Assembly: GCA_009785115.1 (NCBI GenBank)
Contig: WQWY01000021.1
Location: forward strand, 1-41,420
DNA: 41,420 bases
Direction of reading: 5' to 3'
Source: Micrococcales bacterium
GTDB taxonomy: Bacteria; Actinomycetota; Actinomycetes; Actinomycetales; Cellulomonadaceae
Made by a program: the position numbers and the translations under genes. The notes beneath the pieces were generated by a model. That model was not told the origin of the DNA. It did no database searches and worked only from the letters and a program-made list of their open reading frames with translations. Positions 19,958-30,207 of the stretch are shown piece by piece (the first letter of the stretch is position 1; the number at the start of each line of letters is the position of its first letter).

Positions 19958-22003
19958 ATGATGACGGCTGTGAACACCCCCCTTTCGGCGTGTGACGACG
20001 AGACGATCGAAAGAGCGCTCGGACGTGCACTGAGCTCGTCGGGTGTTCCCATGCTCGCGCTGAACCCCGAGCTGCGTCCTATCTGGGCCAACGCGGCATT
20101 CGCCTCGACGGTCGGCATAACCCTGGAACACCTCCAGAACCACCCGGGCCCGTTTTTCCAGCACCCGGGCATCCGCGTGCCCGACCTGCTCCAGATCACC
20201 TCGGCGATGTCGGAGCGGCGCGAGGCGAGCCAGGTGATGCAGATCCGGCACGGCGACCACCGCTGGGTGACGATGCTCGTGACGGGCACCCCGGCTCTCG
20301 AGGGCGACCAGATCGTGATGTGGATGCTCCGGCTGGACGACCTGAGCGCGACCTCGCCCGTCGAAGAGCTCACCAGCCGGTTGCTCGACCGCGAGCGCCA
20401 GGACCTCGAGGTGCTGGCCGGCGTGTCCCAGGTCGCGACGTACCTGCACGGCACCGCCGACCTCGAGCCCACCTCGCGCCTGCTGACCGGCTCGGTGGTG
20501 AGCCGCGCGCACTTCTTGGTCGACCTCGACGACCACCCCGTCTCGACGACCCCAGACGACCCGGCCCTGCGGGTGCTCACCGGCGACCGCGACGCCATGG
20601 CCGACCTCGACCTGACCATCACCCACCCTGACGGGTCGCTCTCCGCGGCGGTGAGCGAGCGTCTGCGCGAGCTGTGGCCGGACGAGACCACGGCCACCCT
20701 GCTGCCGGTCCCGGCCCGTCACTCGGTGGTGGGCCTGCTCGCCGTCGTCCCCCTCGCCGGCGAGGGCATCGACTGGATGGACGAGACGACGCTGCGGGTG
20801 CTGCGCGTGGCCGCCCGACGCGTCGGCACCGCGCTGGAGAGCTCGGCTCTGTATCTGCGCGAGCACCACCTCGCCGAGACCATGCAGCGCGCGATGCTGC
20901 CCCACCAGGTCGAGATCGACGACCTGGACGTGTGGACCTACTACGCACCGAACACCACCGACGCCCAGATCGGCGGGGACTGGTACGACATCTTGCCGAT
21001 CCGCCCCGGCGTCGCCGGCGTCGTCATCGGGGACGTGGTCGGCCACGACGTCGAGGCCGCCGCGGCCATGGGCCAGCTGCGCTCGGTGGTGCACGCCTAC
21101 GCGTTCGACGGGACCTCGCCCGACCAGGTGCTCGGCCGGGTCGACCAGGTGGTCGGGGGGATGCGCGTGCCCCGGGCGGCGGGCGTCGTCTGCTCCACCC
21201 TGACCGCTTTTGACGGCGGGTGGCGGCTGGACTACTGCCGCGCCGGGCACCTTCCTCCGCTGCTGCGCCGCGACCAGGACGTCACCTACCTCACCGACGG
21301 GCAGGGCCCGATGGTCGGGTTCGGCCAGCACGCGACGCGCGTCGCCGCGTCGGTCGACCTGCGGCCCGGCGACGTCGTCGTCTACTACACCGACGGCCTG
21401 GTGGAGACCCGCACCCGGTCGATGCGCGACGGCCTGGACGTGCTGGCTGACGTCCTCCGGAGCGCCTCGGGGTCGGACGCCTCTCGGATCGGTGAGGAGC
21501 TGCTCGCCCGCCTGGCCCGGCGGGCCGAGGACGACATCGCGATCGTCGTGGTCCGCATCCCCGACGCGACGCCCACCATCGCGGCCTCCCGCAGGAGGCG
21601 GTGGTCGCTGCCGCACGACCCCAGCGCGCTGCGCATGGCCCGTCAGGCGGCACGGGAGGCCTGCGCCGACTGGAACCTGCCCGGGAGGAAGTCTGCCGAG
21701 CTGGTGGCCTCCGAGCTGGTGGCCAACGCGGTGACCCACGGCTGGGGCGAGGTGACGTTGCAGCTGGCCGACACCGGCGACGGCCTGCGCATCGAGGTGG
21801 CCGACGCCAACCCCGCACCTCCCGTCTCCACCGACGGGCACCCCGACCGGATCGGCGGGTTCGGCATCAAGATCGTCCAGCGGCTGGCCGACTGGGGCTG
21901 GCGGCACACCTCGGACGGCGGCAAGGTGGTCTGGGCCAGGCTCCACGAGGACCCCGAGGCCTGGCCCGAGCCTCGAGGGACGCTCCAGGCCTCCGAGGCC
22001 TGA
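19958..22003 (+). CDS. PAS-GAF-SpoIIE phosphatase with C-terminal RsbW-like kinase domain
   Basis: The 681-residue cytoplasmic regulator has a PAS-like sensor (about 1-130), a GAF-like domain (about 140-300), a PP2C/SpoIIE phosphatase with AMLPHQVEIDDLDV, the metal motif GGDWYD, IGDVVGHDVEAA, YYTDGLVETR and EDDIAIVVVR, and an HATPase_c_2 domain with ELVANAVTHGWG and GGFGIKIV. It thus combines the phosphatase that activates STAS proteins with the kinase that inactivates them. Two STAS genes, one on each side, are the obvious substrates. ATG ATG at 19958/19961 starts the protein. All metal-binding aspartates I can locate in the phosphatase domain are present. Confidence 0.9.
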   Translation: MMTAVNTPLSACDDETIERALGRALSSSGVPMLALNPELRPIWANAAFASTVGITLEHLQNHPGPFFQHPGIRVPDLLQITSAMSERREASQVMQIRHGDHRWVTMLVTGTPALEGDQIVMWMLRLDDLSATSPVEELTSRLLDRERQDLEVLAGVSQVATYLHGTADLEPTSRLLTGSVVSRAHFLVDLDDHPVSTTPDDPALRVLTGDRDAMADLDLTITHPDGSLSAAVSERLRELWPDETTATLLPVPARHSVVGLLAVVPLAGEGIDWMDETTLRVLRVAARRVGTALESSALYLREHHLAETMQRAMLPHQVEIDDLDVWTYYAPNTTDAQIGGDWYDILPIRPGVAGVVIGDVVGHDVEAAAAMGQLRSVVHAYAFDGTSPDQVLGRVDQVVGGMRVPRAAGVVCSTLTAFDGGWRLDYCRAGHLPPLLRRDQDVTYLTDGQGPMVGFGQHATRVAASVDLRPGDVVVYYTDGLVETRTRSMRDGLDVLADVLRSASGSDASRIGEELLARLARRAEDDIAIVVVRIPDATPTIAASRRRRWSLPHDPSALRMARQAAREACADWNLPGRKSAELVASELVANAVTHGWGEVTLQLADTGDGLRIEVADANPAPPVSTDGHPDRIGGFGIKIVQRLADWGWRHTSDGGKVVWARLHEDPEAWPEPRGTLQASEA

Positions 22004-22023
22004 TCTCCGCAGGCGCAGGGGCT

Positions 22024-22053
22024 CTGAGGGCCCTACAGGCCCTTCTGAGGGCT

Positions 22054-22062
<9 letters not shown>
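22024..22062. repeat. 18-bp tandem repeat covering the stop codon of the STAS gene
   Basis: Units 22024-22041 and 22045-22062 are 21 nt apart and differ at one base. The TAG stop of the reverse STAS gene (22054-22056) lies in the second unit, and the equivalent, in-frame TAG is in the first. Confidence 0.8.
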
Positions 22063-23887
<1,825 letters not shown>

Positions 23888-24110
23888 GACCGCGCTCTCG
23901 CACCTCGGCAGACGACCGATCACCCTCTCCGCGGCGGGCAGGTGCCTGCGCGAAGGTCCTGGTCAGGCATAGACTCAGTGTGGCGGTGATTGCACCTGCC
24001 AGAAGGTTTTTACTTCTTCGGTCGCGACGAGGCTTCAGGTTGTGCCAACGTTCCGCCATCGTAGAAGAACGGCCATCCTCACCGGCGAGTTGAGACCAGG
24101 AGCTGACACC

Positions 24111-25964
24111 ATGACCACTTCAGCCAGCATCGAGATCCCGGCGGTTCCCCCGGCCCCCGCGGGCCCGGGTCACGCCCGTCTGCTGGCCTGGCTCAGCGAG
24201 ATCGCCGAGCTGACCACCCCCGCGGAGATCGTCTGGGTCGACGGCTCCGAAGCCCAGCGCCAGGCGCTCACCACACAGCTGATCGACGCCGGCACGCTCA
24301 TCCGCCTCAACCCCGAGCTGCGCCCCAACTCCTTCCTCGCTCGTTCCGACCCGTCCGACGTCGCCCGGGTCGAGGACCGCACCTTCATCGCCTCGAAGGA
24401 CAAGGCCGACGCCGGCCCGACGAACAACTGGCGCGACCCGGTCGAGCTGCGCGCCGAGCTCAAGGGCGTCTTCGCCGGGTCGATGGCCGGCCGGACGATG
24501 TACGTCATCCCGTTCTCGATGGGTCCGCTCGGCGGCCCGATCTCCCAGCTCGGCGTCGAGGTCACCGACTCCCCCTACGTCGTGCTGTCCATGCTCATCA
24601 TGACCAGGGCCGGCAACGAGGCGCTCGAGCTGCTGGGTTCCGACGGGTTCTTCGTGCCAGCGCTCCACTCGGTCGGTGCCCCGCTGGCCGAGGGCGAGGC
24701 GGACGTGCCGTGGCCCTGCAGCGACACCAAGTACATCGTGCAGTTCCCCGAGACCCGTGAGATCTGGTCGTACGGCTCTGGTTACGGCGGCAACGCCCTG
24801 CTGGGCAAGAAGTGCTTCGCGCTGCGCATCGCCTCGGTGATGGCCCGCGACGAGGGCTGGCTCGCCGAGCACATGCTGATCCTGCGGCTCACCTCGCCGG
24901 AGGGCAAGCAGTACCACATCACCGCGGCCTTCCCCTCGGCCTGCGGCAAGACGAACCTGGCCATGCTGCGCCCGACGCTGCCCGGCTGGGAGGTCGAGAC
25001 CATCGGCGACGACATCGCCTGGCTGCGCCCCGGCAAGGACGGCCGCCTGCACGCGATCAACCCCGAGGCCGGCTTCTTCGGCGTGGCACCCGGCACCGGG
25101 ATGTCGACCAACCCGACGGCGATCGACTCGCTGGCCCACGACGTGATCTTCACGAACGTGGCGCTCACCGACGACGGCGACGTGTGGTGGGAGGGCCTGA
25201 CCGACGAGCCCCCCGCGCACCTCATCGACTGGCTGGGGAACGACTGGACGCCGGGCTCCGGCCGGGTGGCCGCCCACCCGAACAGCCGGTTCGCCGTGCG
25301 GGCCGACCAGTGCCCGATCATCTCCTCCGACTGGGAGAAGCCCGAGGGCGTGCCGATCGACGCCATCCTGTTCGGCGGCCGCCGGGCCACGAACGTCCCG
25401 CTGGTGATGGCTGCCCGGGACTGGGCGCACGGGGTGTTCATCGGCGCCACGGTCGCCTCCGAGCAGACCGCTGCTGCCGAGGGCCCGGTGGGCGTGCTGC
25501 GTCGCGACCCGTTCGCGATGCTGCCGTTCTGCGGCTACGACATGGCCGACTACTGGGGCCACTGGCTGGACCTGGGCGCCGAGCTCGAGGCCAAGGGCGT
25601 GAGGCTCCCGGCAGTCTTCGGCGTCAACTGGTTCCGCAAGGGCGCCGACAAGAAGTTCCTGTGGCCGGGCTACGGCGACAACTCCCGGGTGATCGCCTGG
25701 GCGCTGAACCACATCGAGGGCAAGGCCCCCGGGGTCGAGAACGCGATCGGCGTGGTGCCCGCCGAAGGCGAGCTCGACCTGAACGGCCTCGACCTGCCCG
25801 AGGGCACGATGGAAGAGCTGTTCCGGGTGGACCCGGACGCCTGGCTGGCCGAGAGCGCCCTCACCGAGGAGTTCTTCGCGAAGTTCGGCGACAAGGTCCG
25901 CCCCGAGCTCCGTGACCAGCTCGCCGCCCTGCGGGCGCGCCTGGAGGCCGCCAAGCAGTCCTGA
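24111..25964 (+). CDS. pckG: Phosphoenolpyruvate carboxykinase (GTP)
   Basis: The enzyme makes phosphoenolpyruvate from oxaloacetate and GTP and is the entry to gluconeogenesis. The 617-residue product has the nucleotide-binding, cysteine-containing loop [13 protein letters not shown], the metal-site [22 protein letters not shown] and [21 protein letters not shown] of the GTP-dependent family. ATG 24111 has AGGAG at 24098. The 223 nt upstream, with an AT-richer TTTTTAC patch, should hold the promoter. The last 26 codons and the terminator are duplicated 2.7 kb downstream with several base changes, so the present C-terminus (ending AAKQS) might itself derive from the incoming DNA. Confidence 0.97.
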   Translation: MTTSASIEIPAVPPAPAGPGHARLLAWLSEIAELTTPAEIVWVDGSEAQRQALTTQLIDAGTLIRLNPELRPNSFLARSDPSDVARVEDRTFIASKDKADAGPTNNWRDPVELRAELKGVFAGSMAGRTMYVIPFSMGPLGGPISQLGVEVTDSPYVVLSMLIMTRAGNEALELLGSDGFFVPALHSVGAPLAEGEADVPWPCSDTKYIVQFPETREIWSYGSGYGGNALLGKKCFALRIASVMARDEGWLAEHMLILRLTSPEGKQYHITAAFPSACGKTNLAMLRPTLPGWEVETIGDDIAWLRPGKDGRLHAINPEAGFFGVAPGTGMSTNPTAIDSLAHDVIFTNVALTDDGDVWWEGLTDEPPAHLIDWLGNDWTPGSGRVAAHPNSRFAVRADQCPIISSDWEKPEGVPIDAILFGGRRATNVPLVMAARDWAHGVFIGATVASEQTAAAEGPVGVLRRDPFAMLPFCGYDMADYWGHWLDLGAELEAKGVRLPAVFGVNWFRKGADKKFLWPGYGDNSRVIAWALNHIEGKAPGVENAIGVVPAEGELDLNGLDLPEGTMEELFRVDPDAWLAESALTEEFFAKFGDKVRPELRDQLAALRARLEAAKQS

Positions 25965-26009
25965 CCTGACACGCTGAAGGCCGGGAGCCCAGACGGGCTC
26001 CCGGCCTTC
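25886..26009. repeat. 124-bp direct repeat, left copy (3' end of pck plus terminator)
   Basis: This segment recurs at 28571-28694 with six mismatches, five of them in the first 40 bases. It begins inside pck and ends exactly at the 3' base of the terminator hairpin. The two copies bound the low-GC island. Confidence 0.93.
25976..26009. terminator. Strong terminator hairpin of pck
   Basis: A perfect 15-bp stem (arms 25976-25990 and 25995-26009) with an AGAC loop starts 12 nt after the stop. Symmetry makes it usable from both sides, so it could also end the reverse WXG operon. Confidence 0.85.
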
Positions 26010-26082
26010 GCCGCCTACAAGACGGGACCAGCATCGGCCTCATTCCGTCGAGGCCAGCCGCTCACCGCCCGTTGCGCCAGGA

Positions 26083-26373
26083 TCAGCCTCCCCACACTGC
26101 CGCACCACGGCGCTGACGCTCGTCGCTGCGAGCCGCGATATCTCTGGCCGCAGCGGTCAGCAGCCGGACGATGCGCTCCAGCTCCGCCAGAGCGGTCGAC
26201 CACTCACGGTGCGCCGCAGAGAAGGCCTCAGAAGCCTCTCCGTGCCACTGTCTGCCCAGCCGGGAAGCGGTCTCCTCCAGGTGTTCCAGACAAGCCCGGA
26301 TAGCGCTCACCTCATCGTCGATCCGGTGCGTCGTCTTCACGATGCCCACCGAGTGGATCTTCAACCTCACCAC
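26083..26373 (-). CDS. Orphan WXG100 (ESAT-6-like) protein
   Basis: Started at GTG 26373, which has GGGGAGGG 7 nt upstream, the product has 96 residues, the usual WXG100 length; GTG 26370 is the alternative. Two helices flank the turn RQWHGEASEAF, so the W-x-G motif is WHG at residues 43-45. WXG100 proteins form helical-hairpin dimers and are exported by the FtsK-like ATPase of type VII secretion systems. The usual C-terminal YxxxD/E signal is not seen, and no EccC/EssC gene is nearby. It is the last gene of the operon, 19 nt after the lipoprotein gene. The 123-residue reading from 26454 would overlap that gene and is less likely. Confidence 0.72.
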   Translation of the reverse strand: MVRLKIHSVGIVKTTHRIDDEVSAIRACLEHLEETASRLGRQWHGEASEAFSAAHREWSTALAELERIVRLLTAAARDIAARSDERQRRGAAVWGG

Positions 26374-26392
26374 GACCAAGCCCTCCCCGCCA

Positions 26393-26887
26393 CTACTCGC
26401 CAACTCCTTGCGTGCAGCGAACGGCGCCATCGAGATAGGCGTTGTCCGGGGCATCCTTGATATAGGGAGCAGAACCCTCTACGACCTGGCCCCCATACCG
26501 TTCGAACTTCACCCGGTCACCGTCTCTATCGACAGAACCTCCCATGCTGACGAACTGACGATCCGCACCGAGCTCAACACTGACGTAGTCGCCCCGCTCT
26601 CCTCTCGTCTCGATAAACAGTTCCCCGATGGGCATACCTCCAGGACTCGGTGTGATGTTTCCTGCGCCACGGAACTCCCTGTCGTCGAGAGACGATCCGA
26701 CGAAACACAGAACCTTGTCGAAAGTGATGCTCACCACCTGGCCATCACTGCTGGTCACCATCAGCACCCCTGCCGCTCCGCTCGCGACAGAGGAAGGCGT
26801 CTGCTCTGGCATCGACTGGCATCCAGCGAGCGCGACAAGAATCAGACCGAAACCCAACGACAGGCCCCTCATGCGACTACGCTTCAT
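26393..26887 (-). CDS. Lipoprotein of the island operon (LpqH-like pattern)
   Basis: The 164-residue product has a lipoprotein signal peptide (MKRSRM, hydrophobic core, LALAGC with Cys23) and a beta-rich mature part. A cysteine near the start of that part (DKVLCFVG) and one near the end (GAVRCTQ) could pair, and the overall pattern recalls the LpqH/19-kDa antigen family of actinobacteria; this is a weak resemblance. It should sit on the outer face of the membrane. ATG 26887 overlaps the preceding gene by 11 nt. Lipoproteins are frequent companions of secreted WXG-type proteins, but its job here is unknown. Confidence 0.7.
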   Translation of the reverse strand: MKRSRMRGLSLGFGLILVALAGCQSMPEQTPSSVASGAAGVLMVTSSDGQVVSITFDKVLCFVGSSLDDREFRGAGNITPSPGGMPIGELFIETRGERGDYVSVELGADRQFVSMGGSVDRDGDRVKFERYGGQVVEGSAPYIKDAPDNAYLDGAVRCTQGVGE

Positions 26888-27191
26888 CGAAACCTTTCCC
26901 TTCTCGAATATCTTGCACCATCTTCGCTCGCTCTTCTGGCGACATCTGCTCCAGTTCTGCCTCCCACCTTCGTTGGACCTCGCTCAGAACTGAGGCAAAC
27001 GCGGAAGAGAACATCAGGTCGCGGCCACTCTTTCGGCCGTCGAGAACATCCCGCAACTCCCCACGCAACTTTTCGTCAGTCACCTGGTCTCGCAAGCGCT
27101 CAAGAGTCCTTCGAAACTCCCGCCCTTCACGACCAGAGGGGTCGACCGAGGGCAGCAGCCACGGCTCTTCTTGCGAGTCGCCTGTCATCAT
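26877..27191 (-). CDS. Hypothetical 104-aa charged helical protein of the island operon
   Basis: ATG ATG at 27191/27188 follows AGAAGGAAG with suitable spacing; the frame upstream of it overlaps the 383-residue protein and is not used. The product is strongly charged and helical (FRRTLERLRDQV, EVQRRWEAELEQMSPEERAK), with no signal or membrane segment, so it should be cytoplasmic. I do not recognise a family. Its place between a WXG-domain protein and a lipoprotein suggests a chaperone or adaptor, which is inference only. Confidence 0.65.
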   Translation of the reverse strand: MMTGDSQEEPWLLPSVDPSGREGREFRRTLERLRDQVTDEKLRGELRDVLDGRKSGRDLMFSSAFASVLSEVQRRWEAELEQMSPEERAKMVQDIREGKGFDEA

Positions 27192-27219
27192 TTCACTTCC
27201 TTCTGCGAGGTGAGGTTCT

Positions 27220-28371
27220 CTAGTTACCGACTGTCGGGTTGTCGTAGGGAACAGGGACGGGAAGGTCTGTACCTTCGATCGCCGCCGCCTGGAACACTCC
27301 CACAGCAGCGCCGAAGGTGCGAACGTACGTGATGACCATCTGCATCTCGTCCCATGCCTGTTTCGCGAGCCTTGCACCACGTGCCAACGCGGCCGAGGCA
27401 CCGATGAACGGCCCGACCCCAGTCCCGGCGCTCGCGGCCGACACCACGACGATGATCACTTGGTCGAGGATCAGCGAGAAAAGACTTGCGACCAGATCAG
27501 CCTGAGCCTTGACGGACTCTGCAAGACTCAAAAACTGAGGAGCGAGCTCTTCTGCTCGACACCCAGCCTCGTCAACCATCCTCTCCATCCTTCGGAAGAA
27601 GACGGCAGCCGCCTCAGCTTCATATCCTTCCCATCCCAGAAATACTGCGCCCATGGCCTGGCGGAGACTCAGGCTCGAGCGCTCCAGATATATTCCGATC
27701 TGCTCGATAGAGGAGCCGACTCGATATAGCTCCGTCCAGTCACCGCCGAAAAACTTCCCCACCTCTTCGACCGGGTTGTAGTCGAACATGACCCCCAAGA
27801 CGTGTCCGGCGACCTGGGTCGGACTCATCCAGTTGGTCAAGATCAGGTCTTCAAGATTTTCTTTCGGTCGACGCGCCGGCGGGTTTGTCAAGACGGCGGC
27901 CGGGTCAGGGTTGTTCCCATAACTGATAGAATGACCAGAAGAGAGATGCCCCAACGGATAGTCGCGACCCGGGACCGTCCCCCTGTGGCCTTGAGCGTAC
28001 ATATCCGAGACCCGGCCTTTGCGAGAAGCGTTGGATCTCGGGTCTATCGCCGCGTAGTCTAGATCTCTGCGGATCCGCTCGAGCTCGGTCACGCCACGTT
28101 CATCGTCATCCAAGGCGCGTTGATAGAGACGGCCGATCTCAAACGAGGACATCTCAAGCGACTGCTCATGGGCAGTGCTGAAACGAGCGATCTCTGCCCG
28201 GATCTCCTCTACTTTCTTCACAACACCGGCGAACATCACTGCTGTCGGGGTTGCCGAAGCGATCTGAACATATTCGTTTGTGTACCACGTCGCATAGCGC
28301 GCCGAAGCACTCAGATCATACAGCCAGCCACCAAAGGCTCTAACATAGTTGGTTTCCATGTCATACGTCAC
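27220..28371 (-). CDS. WXG-domain protein with membrane segment, type VII secretion substrate-like
   Basis: The 383-residue product starts at GTG 28371, 7 nt after GAGGAG. Residues 1-110 form a charged helical region. After a Pro/Gly-rich linker (about 110-170) comes FDYNPVEEVGKFFGGDWTELYRVG (from 196) and then a helix-turn-helix with WEG at 247-249, the layout of actinobacterial WXG100-type secretion targets. A strongly hydrophobic segment follows (about 297-325) and the protein ends in PVPVPYDNPTVGN. No nuclease, ADP-ribosyltransferase or other toxin domain is recognisable. It is the first gene of the operon and the most diagnostic for a type VII link. Confidence 0.75.
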   Translation of the reverse strand: MTYDMETNYVRAFGGWLYDLSASARYATWYTNEYVQIASATPTAVMFAGVVKKVEEIRAEIARFSTAHEQSLEMSSFEIGRLYQRALDDDERGVTELERIRRDLDYAAIDPRSNASRKGRVSDMYAQGHRGTVPGRDYPLGHLSSGHSISYGNNPDPAAVLTNPPARRPKENLEDLILTNWMSPTQVAGHVLGVMFDYNPVEEVGKFFGGDWTELYRVGSSIEQIGIYLERSSLSLRQAMGAVFLGWEGYEAEAAAVFFRRMERMVDEAGCRAEELAPQFLSLAESVKAQADLVASLFSLILDQVIIVVVSAASAGTGVGPFIGASAALARGARLAKQAWDEMQMVITYVRTFGAAVGVFQAAAIEGTDLPVPVPYDNPTVGN

Positions 28372-28503
28372 GTCTTTTCTCCTCAGGTTGCGACTACGAC
28401 AAAGCGCCACTCGTTCTCAGGCCACCGACTTCTTCGTCGGCCAGCATCCTCGAATCTCGGCTTGAAGACGCCTGAAGGTTGTCAAGGTTCCAAACCGGTC
28501 ATC

Positions 28504-28531
28504 ACTCTACCCCGGGTACTTGGGCTGACAA
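28504..28531 (-). promoter_or_regulatory. Probable promoter of the island operon
   Basis: On the reverse strand TTGTCA (28531-28526) and TAGAGT (28509-28504) are 16 nt apart, a reasonable -35/-10 pair. Transcription would start about 125 nt before the GTG of the first gene. Confidence 0.4.
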
Positions 28532-28536
28532 GCCTC

Positions 28537-28552
28537 TCCCCAAAATTGGGGA
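28537..28552. promoter_or_regulatory. AT-cored palindrome next to the right island junction
   Basis: TCCCCAA and TTGGGGA flank a central AA, giving a perfect 7-bp inverted repeat just upstream of the proposed -35 box and 18 nt from the right direct repeat. It may be an operator or a recombinase core site. Confidence 0.45.
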
Positions 28553-28570
28553 CACCTTTTTCACTCGATC

Positions 28571-28649
28571 CGGTGACAAGGCCCGCCCCGAGGTCCGCGA
28601 GCAGCTCGCCGCCCTGCGGGCGCGCCTGGAGGCCGCCAAGCAGGCCTGA
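28571..28649 (+). pseudogene. Displaced 3' fragment of pck
   Basis: The last 26 codons of pck recur here, from GDKARPEVREQ to AAKQA and a TGA at 28647-28649. Four amino-acid differences from the intact gene (V to A, L to V, D to E, S to A) are conservative and look like allelic divergence between related strains rather than decay. No start or upstream part is present, so it is a non-functional remnant. Confidence 0.9.
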
Positions 28650-28660
28650 CCTGACACGCT

Positions 28661-28694
28661 GAAGGCCGGGAGCCCAGACGGGCTCCCGGCCTTC
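28661..28694. terminator. Second copy of the pck hairpin terminator, now at the end of purD
   Basis: The same perfect 15-bp stem with AGAC loop lies between the pck remnant and purD and can serve the reverse purD transcript. Confidence 0.8.
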
Positions 28695-28707
28695 AGCGTC
28701 GGTGGGT

Positions 28708-29979
28708 CTATCTCGATGCTTGGGCAGCGATGTCGGTGCGATGCTGGGAGCCGGTGAGGTCGATGCGGGCTACGCCGGCGTAGGCGGCGGTGCGGGCGCT
28801 GGCCAGGTCGGAGCCGGTGCCGACGACCGACAGGACTCTTCCGCCGGCGGAGATCAGCAGGTTGTCGCCCTCGACGCCGTCGATCAGCGCAGTGCCGGCA
28901 TGCAGCACGTGCACCCCGGGCACCTGCTCGGCGTCGTCGATGCCCGTGATCAGGTCTCCGGTGCGTGCGCCTCCGGGGTACCCGGCGCTGGCCACCACGA
29001 CCGTCACCGCGGCCTCGTCACGCCACGTCAGCGGGGGGTGCTCGGCGAGCCGGCCGGTCGCGGCGGCCTTCAGCAGGCCGGCGAGCGGTGTGGCCAGCCG
29101 GGCCAGCACCACCTGGGTCTCAGGGTCACCGAACCGGGCGTTGAACTCGACCACCCTCATACCGCGCGAGGTCAGCGCGAGGCCGCAGTACAGCACCCCG
29201 GTGAACGGCGTGCCCCGGGCGGCCATCTCGACGACCGTCGGGCGGGCCACCCGCTCCAGCACCTCGTCGACCAGCCCGGGCGGCGCCCACGGCAGCGGCG
29301 AGTAGGCGCCCATGCCGCCGGTGTTCGGGCCGGTGTCCCCGTCGCCGATCCGCTTGAAGTCCTGCGCCGGGGCCAGCGCGACAACATCGCGGCCGTCGCT
29401 GAGCACGAACAGCGACACCTCGGGGCCGTCCAGGTACTCCTCGACCACCACCTGCCCGCCCGGGCGGTCCAGGCACGCGCCGGCGTGCGCCAGCGCGACG
29501 GCACGGTCGTCGGTGACCGCGACACCCTTGCCCGCCGCGAGCCCGTCCTCCTTGACCACGTGCGGGGCCCCGAACTCGTCTAGCGCGTCGGCCACCTGGG
29601 ACAGGTCGGTACAGGTGCGCGAGGCGGCCGTGGGGACACCCGCCGCGGCCATCACCTCTTTGGCGAACGCCTTCGACCCCTCCAGCCGGGCGGCGTCGGC
29701 CGACGGGCCGAAGACGGGCACCCCCGCTGCCCGGACGGCGTCGGCGACCCCGGCGACCAACGGAGCCTCGGGCCCGACCACCACCAGGTCGACCCCCAGA
29801 CCGGAGGCCAGGGCCGCGACGGCGGCCGGGTCGAGCGGGTCGACGTCGTGCGACGTGGCCAGCGCGGCCGTGCCGGGGTTGCCCGGAGCAGCGTGCAACG
29901 CGGTGACCTGCGGATCAGCAGCCAGGGCCCGGACCAGCGCGTGCTCGCGCGCACCGGTCCCGATGACGAGGATGTCCAT
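28708..29979 (-). CDS. purD: Phosphoribosylamine--glycine ligase
   Basis: PurD (GAR synthetase) joins phosphoribosylamine and glycine with ATP in the second step of purine synthesis. The 423-residue product has [15 protein letters not shown] at the start, [21 protein letters not shown], the ATP-grasp segment [30 protein letters not shown] and [14 protein letters not shown]. All are intact and the length is normal. ATG 29979 is the conserved start; the frame to 30588 runs over purC. It is divergent from purC and its 3' end meets the duplicated pck terminator. Confidence 0.96.
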   Translation of the reverse strand: MDILVIGTGAREHALVRALAADPQVTALHAAPGNPGTAALATSHDVDPLDPAAVAALASGLGVDLVVVGPEAPLVAGVADAVRAAGVPVFGPSADAARLEGSKAFAKEVMAAAGVPTAASRTCTDLSQVADALDEFGAPHVVKEDGLAAGKGVAVTDDRAVALAHAGACLDRPGGQVVVEEYLDGPEVSLFVLSDGRDVVALAPAQDFKRIGDGDTGPNTGGMGAYSPLPWAPPGLVDEVLERVARPTVVEMAARGTPFTGVLYCGLALTSRGMRVVEFNARFGDPETQVVLARLATPLAGLLKAAATGRLAEHPPLTWRDEAAVTVVVASAGYPGGARTGDLITGIDDAEQVPGVHVLHAGTALIDGVEGDNLLISAGGRVLSVVGTGSDLASARTAAYAGVARIDLTGSQHRTDIAAQASR

Positions 29980-30062
29980 GCGCCCGACCCTACATCCCTG
30001 CCTCTGCGCCTCTCCGTCTGTCTGCCTCTGTCGTCCGCGCCCTGTGTGCCCACCCGCTGGCT

Positions 30063-30100
30063 CGTCGGGCTCCCGCCGTGTCGTCGGGCTCACGCCGTGT
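30063..30100. repeat. 19-bp tandem repeat between purD and purC
   Basis: Units 30063-30081 and 30082-30100 differ at one base. They sit in the divergent promoter region and could be paired regulator sites or simple slippage. Confidence 0.7.
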
Positions 30101-30155
30101 GGTCGAGCATCTCCGACGAGGTGGCAGAAGATTCCGACGGTACGACGGAGGCCCG

Positions 30156-30165
30156 ACCACGTGGT
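30156..30165. promoter_or_regulatory. ACCACGTGGT palindrome upstream of purC
   Basis: A perfect 10-bp palindrome lies 42 nt before the purC GTG in the purD-purC divergent region. It is a candidate operator. No regulator gene is adjacent. Confidence 0.35.
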
Positions 30166-30207
30166 GGCGAGCTTACCGACAGGGGCCGGTCGTGGTTGGC
30201 TTAGAGC

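Larger units (their letters stand above)
26010..28570. mobile_element. Low-GC island inserted at the pck 3' end, carrying a type VII-secretion-type operon
   Basis: The 2.56 kb between the two pck-end repeats is visibly richer in A/T and in rarer codons than its surroundings. It holds four reverse genes and no integrase, transposase or recognisable inverted terminal repeats. The direct repeats and the composition shift show insertion of foreign DNA. The mechanism (site-specific integration, or homologous exchange with a related strain carrying the cassette) is not shown by the sequence. Confidence 0.75.
28571..28694. repeat. 124-bp direct repeat, right copy
   Basis: This is the second copy of 25886-26009, about 95% identical. 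Identity ends at 28694, the last base of the terminator hairpin, 14 nt before the purD stop. Confidence 0.93.

Noticed and set aside
26374..26454. N-terminal extension of the WXG100 protein to 26454
   Set aside because: It would overlap the lipoprotein gene by about 60 nt, has no ribosome site, and GTG 26373 with GGGGAGGG gives the standard length.
27192..27401. N-terminal extension of the 104-residue island protein
   Set aside because: It overlaps the end of the 383-residue gene in another frame and lacks a ribosome site, while ATG 27191 has one.
26010..28570. Integrase, transposase or insertion-sequence ends in the island
   Set aside because: Both strands were read; no recombinase-like ORF and no terminal inverted repeats were found.
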